Part shown: positions 34,520 through 44,398 of the stretch, one piece after another
How the letters are laid out: each line of letters opens with the position of its first letter
How positions within the stretch are numbered: position 1 is the first letter of the stretch
NCBI GenBank assembly: GCA_964036045.1
Contig: OZ038383.1
Location: 93,442,086 to 93,506,085 of the forward strand
Length of the DNA: 64,000 nt
Reading direction: 5' to 3'
Origin: Eutreptiella sp. 'Long Island Sound 2002'
Lineage: Eukaryota; Euglenozoa; Euglenophyceae; Eutreptiales; Eutreptiaceae
Made by a program: the position numbers and the translations under genes
The notes under the pieces: generated by a model
Database searches by the model: none
What the model saw: only the letters and a program-made list of their open reading frames with translations
What the model was told of the DNA's origin: nothing

Positions 34520-34560
34520 AGGTGGGCTTTGTGCGTGTCCTGAGGTCTCTTTTCCCTGCC

Positions 34561-35457
34561 ATGGCGTGGATTTTGGAGCCGACCCTACCCTCGGAGGAGG
34601 GGGCAGGCTGGGGAGATCTCCCCGAACTGCCCAAATTTGGGGACTGCCCCCCCTCCCCATGGGATTCAGACGCAGAGTGCACCCTCAGCCAGTTGCAATC
34701 CCCGCAGCCCTCCATTCTAACACCACCTCCCACACCCCCATCACCCCCATTCCCCCCACCGCCCCCGCTCACACCCGCATCACCAATCCCCTCCTTCACA
34801 CCACATCACGCTGAAATGCCAACGAGCCCCCCAAGGAAGATTGTCCCCTCCAATTTCCCGACCCCGCCACTGGCCGCCGTCACCGATCCACTTACCCCCC
34901 GCACAGACCAGCTCCTCCGCCTACCCTTTGGCGAGCTGAACAGTAGGTTTGACATGGGTTGGTCACGTTACTTGTTCGCCATGAGCCGCCGCGGCCAGGT
35001 GCAAACATGGCAACGTGGCGAGAGTGTAAGTCGATCCCACTTCTTGTCCCGCTCGCTGGAGCGCGCCAGGCTCATAGCTTCGGCGACACAACCCCCAAAG
35101 CCCCGCTCCACCAGTCTTCTGCCCGCTTCCATCAGCTTGCCCCCCTTGCCCTATGGCCAGACCACGTTGCATGAGGTTTTGGCCCACAGACCTCCCTCTT
35201 GCGGCTGCCCCACGCCCCGCCCCCCCCCCCCCACACACACAACACCCCTCTGTGCGACCTCCTGTGTGCACGGCGCGTCGCACCTTGTTTCCAACGCGGT
35301 GCTGCAATGGGAACCTCACACTTACGCAGATGTAGCGAGGGGAGTTGCACCCACCAAGGCCCCAACCAAAGTGTGCCACACAACCCCCCAATCGCTAGCA
35401 ACCTCACGCCTGGCCCACACAACCCTCCAACCGGTGGTACCCTTACGTCCGGCGTAA
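34561..35457 (+). CDS. Pro-rich 298-aa ORF, no recognised family
   Basis: Uninterrupted from ATG 34,561 to TAA 35,455. Acidic/Trp start (MAWILEPTLPSEEGAGWGDL), a Pro-rich linker at about residues 55-110, then LLRLPFGELNSRFDMGWSRY, HFLSRSLERARLIASA, a second Pro/His tract, and HTYADVARGVAPTKAPTK near residue 260. The frame may extend 15 codons upstream from a TTG at 34,516, but a TAG at 34,513 blocks more. Two disordered Pro-rich linkers around short folded-looking segments would suit a structural or gag-like protein of a mobile element (inference). It is the first of a run of plus-strand frames to 39.5 kb. Confidence 0.5.
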   Translation: MAWILEPTLPSEEGAGWGDLPELPKFGDCPPSPWDSDAECTLSQLQSPQPSILTPPPTPPSPPFPPPPPLTPASPIPSFTPHHAEMPTSPPRKIVPSNFPTPPLAAVTDPLTPRTDQLLRLPFGELNSRFDMGWSRYLFAMSRRGQVQTWQRGESVSRSHFLSRSLERARLIASATQPPKPRSTSLLPASISLPPLPYGQTTLHEVLAHRPPSCGCPTPRPPPPTHTTPLCATSCVHGASHLVSNAVLQWEPHTYADVARGVAPTKAPTKVCHTTPQSLATSRLAHTTLQPVVPLRPA

Positions 35458-35573
35458 TACGGCCTCGCCGGTGAAGCACCCTCGCACCTACGTTCGTCGT
35501 GCATAGATTTGTTCTTGTCAGCGCATCCGTTTGTATGCACCTCGTAGATTCGTCTGTCGCCCGTCTTCCCCCA

Positions 35574-36065
35574 ATGTCTGCTGCTGCTGCTGTTGAGGCC
35601 CCCGTCGCCCTCGTCGTCTGTTCCGTGGTAGACGCAGATACTATCCACGAGGAAACTCCCAGTGCCACAGTGATCTAGACACGGTTACAGCGAATTCTGG
35701 CCAAATGCTGCGCAGTGCACCGCGCGCAGAGCTACGTAGTGCCGAACATGTTTAAGTTCCTTTTGGAGCGACTCTTCCCGTCCAATCTGCAACTGAATGC
35801 ACGGAATATTGTCTTCTACAGGGCCCTCAGCAAACGCTTCAATATCAAGGCCAAAACCACAAATTCCTGTGTGGGGGACACATCCCCCTCCAAACATGAG
35901 ACCATGTGGGGGACGGCCTACAGGAATTTGGCGGTCTGTGCCTTCCCGGTCGAGGACCGGATTCCCCCTGAGGAACGGCCTGGCCCCGTTACTGAGGAAG
36001 ATCGTGAGGCCTATGAGGATTGGTTGTTCCTGAGCAAGCACAGCAATGACAACCCTCAACTTTGA
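35574..36065 (+). pseudogene. ~160-codon ORF with one internal TAG
   Basis: ATG at 35,574 opens an Ala/Val-rich start (SAAAAVEAPVALVVCSVVDA), TAG at 35,676, then an uninterrupted FKFLLERLFPSNLQLNARNI, VFYRALSKRFNIKAKTTNSC, PVEDRIPPEERPGPVTEEDR to TGA at 36,063. The stop removes only the first third, so a downstream start (MFKFLLERL at about 35,748) would leave a usable product. The next ORF overlaps its end by 20 bp in another frame. No family recognised. Confidence 0.45.
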
Positions 36066-36435
36066 GCATGCCATGGTGGTGGAGTGGTTCAGAAACTCGC
36101 AATATTACTCGCCACCGAAGAAGCACACAGCAGGGAATCGGCCACCGTTCCCTGCCCTGCTCTTCATGACACGGCCCTTCCGCGATCATCATGTACTTAG
36201 CAACGATGCTTTTTGCCAGCATACGTCTGCAACCGTATTGTCGCCTACGCGGTGCAAAATTGTGTGCCTGCATATGCCTGATGTTGGTGCTGCGGATGAC
36301 GGGGATGAGGTTGAGGACGGGGCCGAGGCCGGGGCCGAGAAGGCGACCAGTGCGGACGAAGTGCCCGTGGGGGAGTATGTGCGGTACGTGGATGCCCCAA
36401 AGGGGCAATTCTTCGATGTGGGCAAACCCCCCTAG
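36046..36435 (+). CDS. 129-aa ORF overlapping the previous one
   Basis: ATG at 36,046 to TAG at 36,433: NFEHAMVVEWFRNSQYYSPP, NRPPFPALLFMTRPFRDHHV, then an acidic linker (DDGDEVEDGAEAGAE) and VGEYVRYVDAPKGQFF. The frame continues past the TAG for 43 codons (ARGFLWGVALQLQPRPEPAV ... KKQRSVLLLWGM), so the stop may be a lesion. It probably formed one protein with the preceding ORF through a frameshift; alternatively it is a separately started overlapping gene. Confidence 0.45.
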   Translation: MTTLNFEHAMVVEWFRNSQYYSPPKKHTAGNRPPFPALLFMTRPFRDHHVLSNDAFCQHTSATVLSPTRCKIVCLHMPDVGAADDGDEVEDGAEAGAEKATSADEVPVGEYVRYVDAPKGQFFDVGKPP

Positions 36436-36559
36436 TACGAGGCACGCGGTTTCCTCTGGGGGGTGGCGTTACAGCTGCAGCCTCGACCGGAACCTGCCGT
36501 TGCCCCCCCCCCCCCCCAGAAGAAGCAGCGGAGTGTCCTGTTGCTATGGGGCATGGGGA

Positions 36560-36796
36560 ATGACTGAGGCCGCCGCTCGCTTTGCAGATGAGGACCTCAC
36601 TCGAGCGCCACTTCAAGATCGCAATGGGTAATGGGTAAAGGGCATCCTATGCTCTGAATGCTTCCCATACCGTGCCGCTGTTCGCGCATTGCACGCAATC
36701 AATGGTCTTCAATTTTCTGTGCGCGTGGTTCCATATGCGTGTAGCATAATCGTACATGGCGGTAGGCTAGTGGAGAGTGAGACCATCCGCTGTTAG
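36560..36796 (+). pseudogene. Short coding segment with one TAA
   Basis: ATG at 36,560: MTEAAARFADEDLTRAPLQD, TAA at 36,628, then in frame KGILCSECFPYRAAVRALHA, INGLQFSVRVVPYACSIIVH and TAG at 36,794. It is in the same frame as the start of the next ORF at 36,863, so it may be that protein's upstream part. No family recognised. Confidence 0.38.
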
Positions 36797-36862
36797 ATAT
36801 TGCAGTAGACATTGATCAAAGAGTATTGAATTTTCGAAGGGTCGGGACTTTGTGGTGGAACC

Positions 36863-38489
36863 ATGGAACTATGCGCCTTGGACACACTCTTGTTCCTAGG
36901 TATGAAGAGTTACCATGAATTTGTGCTTGATTTGCAAGGCCTTGCGTACCACGTTCGCGGCCCCGTGCAGCTTTCGCGACTGGAGGCGTTTGCCTTCATC
37001 ATCCCACAACCAGTCAGTGCGGACTGGGTTGTGACATATGGGCGCTTGTTCCCCGAGGAGCCACCCGCCACTGTCCAAGTATTGGATAGTATGCGCAACG
37101 CAGCCCCTGCTGGGGTGCGGGTGGCCCGCCATAAGCTGAAACCCTCTAACCCTTCCACCCCGGGGGCCCCAAAGCCAACCCTGGTACAGGGGGAAGACCT
37201 GCTGTATCTGCGGCATACAGGGCTGGCGTCTGCCCGTGTTCTGCGGGCTTTGCACAGATGGCAACCTGACTCCGGTTGGTCGATGGAACGCCTCCACCAA
37301 GCCGAGGATAGGGCATTGCCTGCCCTTGACCGTGCGCTGTCCAATACATTTTTGCTCGTCCAGATAGTGGCATTTCTTTTGGGGGGGGCTGATAAGCTGG
37401 TTGCCACTGGCCGCAAAGATCCCCCACCCCCAAATGCTAACTTGGTGTTGGGTGTTTACGCCGATGGTTACAGACCACGGGGAAGGGGAACGTAAACACC
37501 AAAGTGTGTGTCATTGATATGGAGGGATCCCTCTTACCTCACACCAACCATGTGCCGCAATGCAGCACCATGGTGACGTGGAGGGAAATGCTGAAAAACA
37601 CATACGACCAGTTGGTTTGAGAGGGGCGCACTCAAGAGCTCAACAGGTTGCGTCAGACCCCATGTACCCTGCCTGTGAAGTGGCACGGGCACACTTCCAC
37701 CACTTTGGTCCGTGTGACCTTTCGCTTGATGATAGCTGACCACCACCGTTTGTGGTGGGAGTGCGGGGGTAGGTGTTGTGTGGTGTGCCCTTGGAAACGG
37801 CATGAGGGTGTGCGTGCTCTTTTTGGCTGCCACACACAGTCACTGCAGCAGATGGGTAAGATGTTTGTTGGAGTTGAGGGTCTGGAGGAGGCATTTGTAG
37901 TCCAGCCCTCATTGCACAACCTGAAGGGGCGCATTAGCCGTGCGTGTGGGGTGGTTGGTCGCGTGTTACCTTTAGAAGATGCCTGGAGCTCTTTCGCTAT
38001 GTTGCTACTGTGGCACCAAGGTATAAGCTGGCGGACATACCTGTGGACAGTAAACAGTACTGCAGCCTCGTCCGACGCCGCTTTCGCAACGGCATTTCTT
38101 TTACTGGCCGGGAGGCACGGGAGTTTTCAGCTTTGGTGGCGCAAGACTGTGTAGTTCCCCTGCCTTTTCATTTGCTATTTTTGTCGTTTTGCCACATTGT
38201 TGTTCTTTTGTATGCCTCCGACACATGCGTACCACAGGGTGAATCGGGGGCATGGGGCAACCTCCATGTTTATTTGATCCACCTAATTTTGGAGTATGCC
38301 GAAAGTGGGTCAACAGCCACACTGTATCTCCATGGTCTATCCCACGCGTTTCCTCCGCCGTATTTGCCGATCCAATTCAGCGATGAGGCCAGCGCACGTG
38401 ACTTGCGACTGGGCAAGACATTTGCCACCCTTACCACCACCTGTCCGGAGCACAGTATCAGGGCACTCTCAGCCATGAACTATACATGA
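36863..38489 (+). pseudogene. ~540-codon frameshifted ORF, possibly a transposase
   Basis: Three frames join end to end: ATG 36,863 to about 37,470 (LDLQGLAYHVRGPVQLSRLE; YADGY at the end), about 37,471-37,965 (KGNVNTKVCVIDMEG; TGA at 37,618; VRVTFRLMIADHHRLWWECG then RCCVVCPWKRHEG) and about 37,966-38,489 (FRYVATVAPRYKLADIPVDS, GNLHVYLIHLILEYAESGST, HGLSHAFPPPYLPIQFSDEA). Acidic residues in YADGY and IADHH, followed by a C-x2-C and His, recall the layout of some DDE transposases with a zinc insertion, but I cannot assign a family and no catalytic Glu is evident. The stop TGA overlaps the next ORF's ATG (ATGA at 38,486). Confidence 0.45.
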
Positions 38490-39480
38490 AGTTCACACAC
38501 CGAAAGCTTCGGCGGTCACAAGCACGCCTATGGAAACCTGTTCGCCGGGGGGTTGTTTTAGAACAGTGTGTTCTGAGTGCATCACCGGAGTGGCGGGTCA
38601 TTGTTGAGCGTATCATACGTCCTCTAATGGCCCAATCCTCCATCAGAGTCCTCTGTCACCCTGTGACCCAATCCATTCTTCTGCAACTGAATCCTACTGT
38701 GTTGGAACATGATATATATTGCATTTGTGGGCGCTGTGGCACCGAACGCAGTGGGGTACGCCAGTGGATTGCATTTAGCATTGAACACCTGCACGGGTGG
38801 CCCACTGTTTCGTACGTTGCTGTTGGGGCCTTTCTGCCCCGCCGCCAACGCAAGGCAGAAGCCAAGGCACGCAGACAGGAGCGGAAAAAAGGGAGGGTTG
38901 TTGTTGTGCCCCGCTCGTCTGGCGTGGCAATTGTACCTAACCCAACCCAAGTCGACTCGTCGGCAAAGTATGTGCCACCACGCGATGTGTCCGCGGCAGA
39001 GGGTTCCACCCCCGTTAATGCACCCAGCCTCCACGAGCAGCAAAGTTGCACCGGTGCATCGTGGTTGATGCTGAGGATTCAGCAGATCGTGATCCCGAGT
39101 CAGATGCAGGGTCATGCAGTGGTAGTGGCAGTGACAGTGGCAGTGGCAATGGCAGGAGCAGTGGGAGTGGCAGTGGCAGTGGCAGTGGTAGTGGCAGTGG
39201 CAGTGGTAGTGGCAACGATGCAACAAGAAGTGCCATCACCGTTAGCAGTTCCGATGTGGAGGCAGCCGCTGCTCCTCCACCACCTAAGAAAAAATTTCGC
39301 TGGACAGGAGTGCGCCCAAGCCAATGCGCAACTCGGGCACTGCCTCCCCCCGCCATTGATGTTGATGCAGAATATAGTTCTGCCCTAGTACCCCATCTCT
39401 TGAGTGAGGGGGATTTTTTCCGACAGACACGGAGGCGGCACTTAAACAAGAGGGCAAGGAACAGTGTTGATTGTGATGTT
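38486..39480 (+). pseudogene. Basic/zinc-like ORF with frameshift into an acidic Ser-Gly tail
   Basis: ATG at 38,486 (inside ATGA of the previous ORF): MKFTHRKLRRSQARLWKPVR, PEWRVIVERIIRPLMAQ, a CICGRCG pair near residue 80, then a strongly basic RRQRKAEAKARRQERKKGR. Near 39,050 the sense shifts one frame to DAEDSADRDPESDAGS, a Ser-Gly tract from a GGCAGT repeat, PPPPKKKFRWTGVRPSQC (NLS-like) and FRQTRRRHLNKRARN. The original frame also stays open to TAG-free 39,388, but only as repeat. It ends where the CGGCGGAACC repeat starts. Probably a nucleic-acid-binding protein (inference). Confidence 0.42.
39114..39216. repeat. (GGCAGT)n hexanucleotide repeat
   Basis: ggcagtggcagtgg-type units inside the ORF above, encoding its Ser-Gly tract. 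Confidence 0.85.
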
Positions 39481-39535
39481 CGCGAAGGGGGGCTAACCGG
39501 GCTAATCGGGGGATGGGGGGTGGGGCTGGGGGTGG

Positions 39536-39668
39536 GGCGGAACCCGGCGGACCCGGCGGAACCCGGCGAACCCGGCGGAACCCGGCGGAACCCGGCGAAC
39601 CGGGCGAACCCGGCGGAACCCGGCGGACCCGGCGAAACCCGCGGAACCCGGCGGAACCCGGCGGTCCG
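39536..39668. repeat. ~10-bp repeat (aacccggcgg)n
   Basis: About 13 imperfect units. It gives Pro/Gly/Arg-rich frames on both strands that I discount. Confidence 0.9.
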
Positions 39669-39837
39669 TGAGTCAGCCCTAGGATCGGGGGCTTGTGATT
39701 GGCCACGCCTCGCCATGGTAGCCGGGGCAGCTTCTCTTTGAGGAGTGGCGGAGCATTGTACATGTCCTCACTATATATGGGTCAAATTGCCCAAAAATGC
39801 CCAAATACGTGTGTGGGGGGGCGGGGTCGATTGTTTC

Positions 39838-40090
39838 TTAATCCTTGGCCTTTTGGTCGGAAATCGCCCCCGAAAACGCTTCCGATATTTTTTCATCACT
39901 AGGGATTTCGGAAGGCTCCCTCCCGGCTTCGGCCGGGATTTCGGCCGGAGTTTCAGTTGGGGTTTTGGTCGGGGTTTCAGTTGGGGTTTTGGTCGGAAAA
40001 ACGCTTCCGATATTTTTGCATCCCTAGGTATTCTAGGAGCGATTGCCTGGCATGTCGGCTAGAAAATTTACAGGTCAATTGTCAGCAACG
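39838..40090 (+). repeat. Dispersed repeat (AACGCTTCCGATATTTTT family), copy 2
   Basis: Two aacgcttccgatattttt blocks (39,884 and 39,999), a gtttcagttggggttttggtcgg duplication between them, then ctaggtattctaggagcg, gcctggcatgtc and ttacaggtcaattgtcagc. Compared with 33,289-33,445 the order is rotated. Confidence 0.75.
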
Positions 40091-40107
40091 TTGGGAATCA
40101 TACCAAG

Positions 40108-41205
40108 ATTTTCGGTCCCAAGATAAAAATTCTATGCTTTGCGTTTGAGCGACATGTGAGCAATCAAGGAGTGAGGAGCATTCTTCAAATGGGTGAAGGT
40201 GGCACATAAGGCTGCTATCATTGGTTTGAAAACAATGCTGCAACGTGGTTCTAGATCAGCCAAGGGAATCTACGTTTCTTGGCAGCATTGTAATGGCCCA
40301 AGGACATGCTCGCAATTGCGAAGGCCATGCAGAACCCGAAAGCCAATCCGGCAACACTAGAAGCACACCGTCGGGATCTTGTCTCGGATATGTGGGTGGC
40401 TTGGCATTGGGAGCATCTGGCTAATGACACCATTCACAATTCCAAAAGTAGGTTACCGTTCAACCGATAACCTTCATCACTACCGTCACATACGCACTTT
40501 TCATTTTGCCTGCACATGGAAGGATCCGCTTGAGAAGGCTAAGTTTCGTAGTCTGGTTACATTTGTTGAACCTGAGAGGTGACTCTAGGAAACTTTGCAG
40601 CCCACAGCGACGATGAGATGCCCAAGTGGAACACCTTCACCAAAGCACCATTCTGGTGTCGAAGTGACGTTGGGAAGGATGCTTGACCTGCTGCCATTCG
40701 CCACTTCGCCAACATGGCTGCCTTTTGCGATACTCTTGGTCCGCCGCTGAGAAAGGTGCCTCCTTGTTACACCTCTCCTGGACAAAGAATAAGGAAACCG
40801 TGCATGGGGCGACGAAACAAGCTTTTAGCATTACCATTCCGGACATGGAGCACAAGCCATCGGAGAGGTTCCTGAAGTTGGACTAAAAATTTGTTTTGGT
40901 TGATGCAAAAGTGTTTGTGGATGTGGAGTACCCTGATTGGAACATTCAACCACTAATCTATTTTTTTGGACTGCTAGATGCACCAATGGACGGCATTGTA
41001 GTCGGGAGTTCTGAAGTTAAGCGGAAGGACTTCTTGAAGTTGGTCGAGCTCTGGCAATCATACAAAAGGGTTCGCGGTGGTATGTCCATTGTTGACACTG
41101 TGGTGTATTTCCCCTGGCAACAGCACAAGTAGGAGGTGTGACACTTGCTGGCCTTCGATCAACTGGACAATTTGGTGCTCGCTTGGCACACCCCAAATTA
41201 GCCGT
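40108..41205 (+). pseudogene. Decayed plus-strand gene with many lesions
   Basis: Frame 1 reads FGPKIKILCFAFERHVSNQG, stops at 40,207, 40,252 and 40,291, then KDMLAIAKAMQNPKANPATL and RRDLVSDMWVAWHWEHLAND. It moves to HYRHIRTFHFACTWKDPLEK (40,430-40,582), to DEMPKWNTFTKAPFWCRSDV with TGA 40,684, to SAAEKGASLLHLSWTKNKET, TAA 40,884, DAKVFVDVEYPDWNIQPLIY and KRKDFLKLVELWQSYKRVRG, ending TAG 41,130 with further coding-like sequence to 41,205. More than 300 codons survive in order. No family recognised. It follows the second dispersed-repeat copy, just as that repeat adjoins the 29-33 kb remnants. Confidence 0.5.
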
Positions 41206-41284
41206 TATGCTAGCTTGGCATGTGCTGTGGTTTTTGTTAACGCGCAATTGCGTGTTACAATGTTCGTGAGTATTGGAGATACCT

Positions 41285-41505
41285 CAGTATTTTGTTGTGC
41301 CCGCAGAGATGATGCAGACGGGATGTATGTTGCCAATGCCCAAGTTCTCTTTTCCGTACGGTTATTTGGGTCCATCGACTGCTGGGGCCCATCACGTTGT
41401 GATGGTTGTTGAAAAGAGTCTCACAACCACTGGTTCGCCTTTGGGTTTGGCCCTCGAGGTCATTGTTGCCCACCTCGGAGTGACCCTGACCTGGCAGGGT
41501 GTGCA
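41285..41505 (+). pseudogene. Possible last exon of the decayed gene
   Basis: After ttttgttgtgcccgcag a frame reads MMQTGCMLPMPKFSFPYGYL, GPSTAGAHHVVMVVEKSLTT and LALEVIVAHLGVTLTWQ before running into the hairpin satellite. A GCGCAATTGCG palindrome lies in the presumed intron upstream (about 41,242). Confidence 0.3.
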
Positions 41506-42990
41506 CGCGATGAGTATTGGAGGGGTGTACACCCCTGCAATATTCATCGCGTGCCCCTATACCCCGAGTCCAGGGGTCTATACCCCTCGCCGCATATTGG
41601 AGGGGTGTACACCCGTCCAATATTCATCGCGTGCCCCACTCGCGATGAATATTGCAGGGGTGTACCGTCCTCCGATATTCATGGCGTGCCCCCGTACCCC
41701 TTGTCAAGGGGTCTGTACCCCTTGTCGAAGGGTCTATACCCCTCACAATGAATGTTGGAGCAGTGTAGGTTCTTCCATTATTCATCGTGTGCCCCTATAA
41801 CCCCTGTGGAAGGGTCTATACCCCTCGCGATGAATCTTTCAGGGGATTGCACCCATCCGGTATTCATCGTGTGCCCCTATGACCCCTATCGAAGGGTCTA
41901 GACCCCTAGCGATGAATGTTGAAGGGGTGTGCATACTTCCAATATTCATCGCGTGCCCCTATACCCCTTGTCCAGGGGTTATACCCCTTGTGATGAATAT
42001 TTGGAGGGGTGTACACCCTTGCAACATTCATCACGTGCCCCTATACCGCCTATCAAGGGTTCTATACTCCTCGCGATGGATATTGGAGGGGTGTACACCC
42101 CTCCAATATTCATCACGTGCCCCTATACCCCCTATTGAGGGGGCTCGCGATGAATGTTGGAGGGGCTTGCACCTTCCAACATTCATCGCGTGCCCCTATA
42201 CCCGTTGTCCAGGTGTCTATACCCCTCGCAATGATTGTTGGAGGGGTGTACACACGTCCAATATTCATCGTGTGCCCCTATAATCCTTGTCGAGGGGTCT
42301 GGACCCCTCGCAATGAATGTTGGAGGGGTGTACACCCTTCGAATATTCATCGCGTCCCCCTATACCCCTTGTCGAGGGGTCTGGACCCCTCGCATTGAAT
42401 GATGGAGGGGTGTACACCCTTCCAATACTCATCGCATGCCCCTATTCCCCTTGTAGAGGGGTCTATACCCCGCGCGATGAACATTAGAGGGTTGTACGCC
42501 CTTCGAATATTCATCGTGTACCCCTATATCCCCTATTGAGGGATCTATACTCCTGGCGATGAATATTGGAGGGGTGCACACCACTCCAATATTCATCGCG
42601 TGCCCCTATACCGCCTATTGAGGGGTCTGTACCCCTCGCAATGAATGTTGGAGGGGTCTACACCCCTCCCAAAGTAATCGCGTGCCCACATGCCGCCTGT
42701 CGAGGCGTGTGTACTCCTCGCGATGGATATTGGAGGGGTGTACAGCCTTCCAATATTCATCGCATGCCCCTATACCCCTTGTCGAGGGGTCTATACTCCA
42801 CGGATTGAATGTTGGAGGGGTGCACACCCTTCCACTACTCATCGCGTGCCCCTACACCCCTTGTCGACGGGTCTATACCCCTCGCGATGAAAATTAGAGG
42901 GGTGTACGCCCGTCCAATATTCATCGCGTGCCCCAATACCCCCTATCGAGGGGTCTATAGTCCTCGCGATGGATATTGGAGGAGTGTACC
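41506..42990. repeat. 82-bp hairpin satellite (array H3)
   Basis: About 18 units; tattcatcg landmarks at 41,861, 41,943, 42,025 and 42,107 give 82 bp. Each unit pairs ATTCATCGCG with CGCGATGAAT around cccctatacccc...gaggggtctatacccc, followed by an AGGGGTGTACACCCCT palindrome. At 42,080-42,109 this extends to a perfect 30-bp palindrome. Some units are truncated (near 41,640-41,680). Confidence 0.95.
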
Positions 42991-44253
42991 ACCCGGCCCA
43001 CTTGTGGGCCACCTCTGATTTTGTCCCCCGATATGAAGCGGTAGGAACCCCTGGGCGGTAAGGGTTATGTAGCCACCTGGCGCGCTTTTGGGCCACCATT
43101 TTTTTCTTCCCCGCTTTGAAGCCTTGGCGACCCTCATGTGGCCTGGATTATGTAGCCACCCGGCCCATTTCCGGGCCACCTCTCATTTTGTCCCACACTT
43201 TGACGCGTTGGAAATCCCCACATGACAGGTGGTATCTAGCCATCCGGCTTGTGTGTAGGCAACTCCTAATTTTGTCCCCCGCTTTGAGAAGTTGGGGACC
43301 GCCCCGGCGGCTATCGTTATCTAGCCACCCGGCCCCCTTTTGCGCCACCTCTGATTTTGTCCCCCGCTAGAATGTGTTGGAGAGCCCCAAGGAGGCAGGT
43401 CTTATGTAGCCACAGAGCCCACTTGTGTGCAACCTCTGTTTTTGTCCTCCGCGCTAAAGGCTCGGGGACGCCCCAAGCAGCAGGGATTATGTAGCCACCC
43501 GGCCCACTGGTGGGCGACCCCTGAATTTTTCCCCTGCTCTTATGCGGTGGTTACACCCCAAATGGCCGGGGTTTTTGTAGCCACGTGGCCTCGTTGTGGG
43601 CGACCTTTGATCTTGTCCCTCGCTCTGAAGCGTTGAAGACCCACCTGGCGGCAAGGGTTTTGCAGCCACCCGGCCCACTTGAGGGCCACTTCTCATTTTT
43701 TTCCCCGCTCGCAAGCGTTGGCAACCCCAGTCTCCATGCGTCATGTAGCCGCCACCCACTTGTGCGCCACTTATGATTTTGTCCCCAACTTTAAAGCGTG
43801 ACCCCTAGGCGGCAAGGGTTAGGTAGCCACTTGGCCCAGTTGTGGGCCAACGCTGATTTTGTCGCCCGCTATGAAGCGGTAAGCAACCCCCAAGCCCTAT
43901 GGGTTCTGTAGCCAACGCGCCCGCTTGTGGGCCACCATTCTTCTCCATCCCCCTCCCGCTTTCAAGCCTTGGCGACGCTCACGTGGCACGTGTCATATAG
44001 CCAACTGTCCCATTTGTGGGCCAGCCCTTATTATGTCCCCCACCCTGAAGCGTTAGGAACCCCTGATCGGCAAGGGTTATGTGGCCACTTGACCTGTGTG
44101 TGGGCCACTCCTAATTTTGTCCCCTACTTTGAAACGTCGGGGACCGCCCTGGTGGCTATCATTATGTAGCCACCCGGCGCACTTGTGGGCCACTTCTGAT
44201 TTTGGCACTTGCTAGGAAGTGTTAGGGACCCCCAAGGCGGCATAGTTTATGTA
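42991..44253 (+). repeat. ~85-bp satellite, block 1
   Basis: Units of gtagccacccggcccacttg, tgggccacctctgattttgt, cccccgctctgaagcgttgg, ggacccc and ggcggcaagggttat. Copies are diverged. Short frames through it (both strands) are repeat products. Confidence 0.95.
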
Positions 44254-44269
44254 CCCTAGTGGCCGAAAT
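44254..44269 (+). repeat. Left terminal inverted repeat
   Basis: CCCTAGTGGCCGAAAT, preceded by TA. Similar AT-rich sub-terminal motifs (caatatggtta) recur at the lone end near 14,975. Confidence 0.85.
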
Positions 44270-44398
44270 GTAAGTCAATATGGTTAGGTTTAATTTTTAG
44301 TATATGACCCGGTTAATATATTAATCTCGCAAATATTAAGACGTTAAGGTTCAATTTTTTTGATTGGCTCATTTGCACTCATTTTTCCATGCAGGGAC

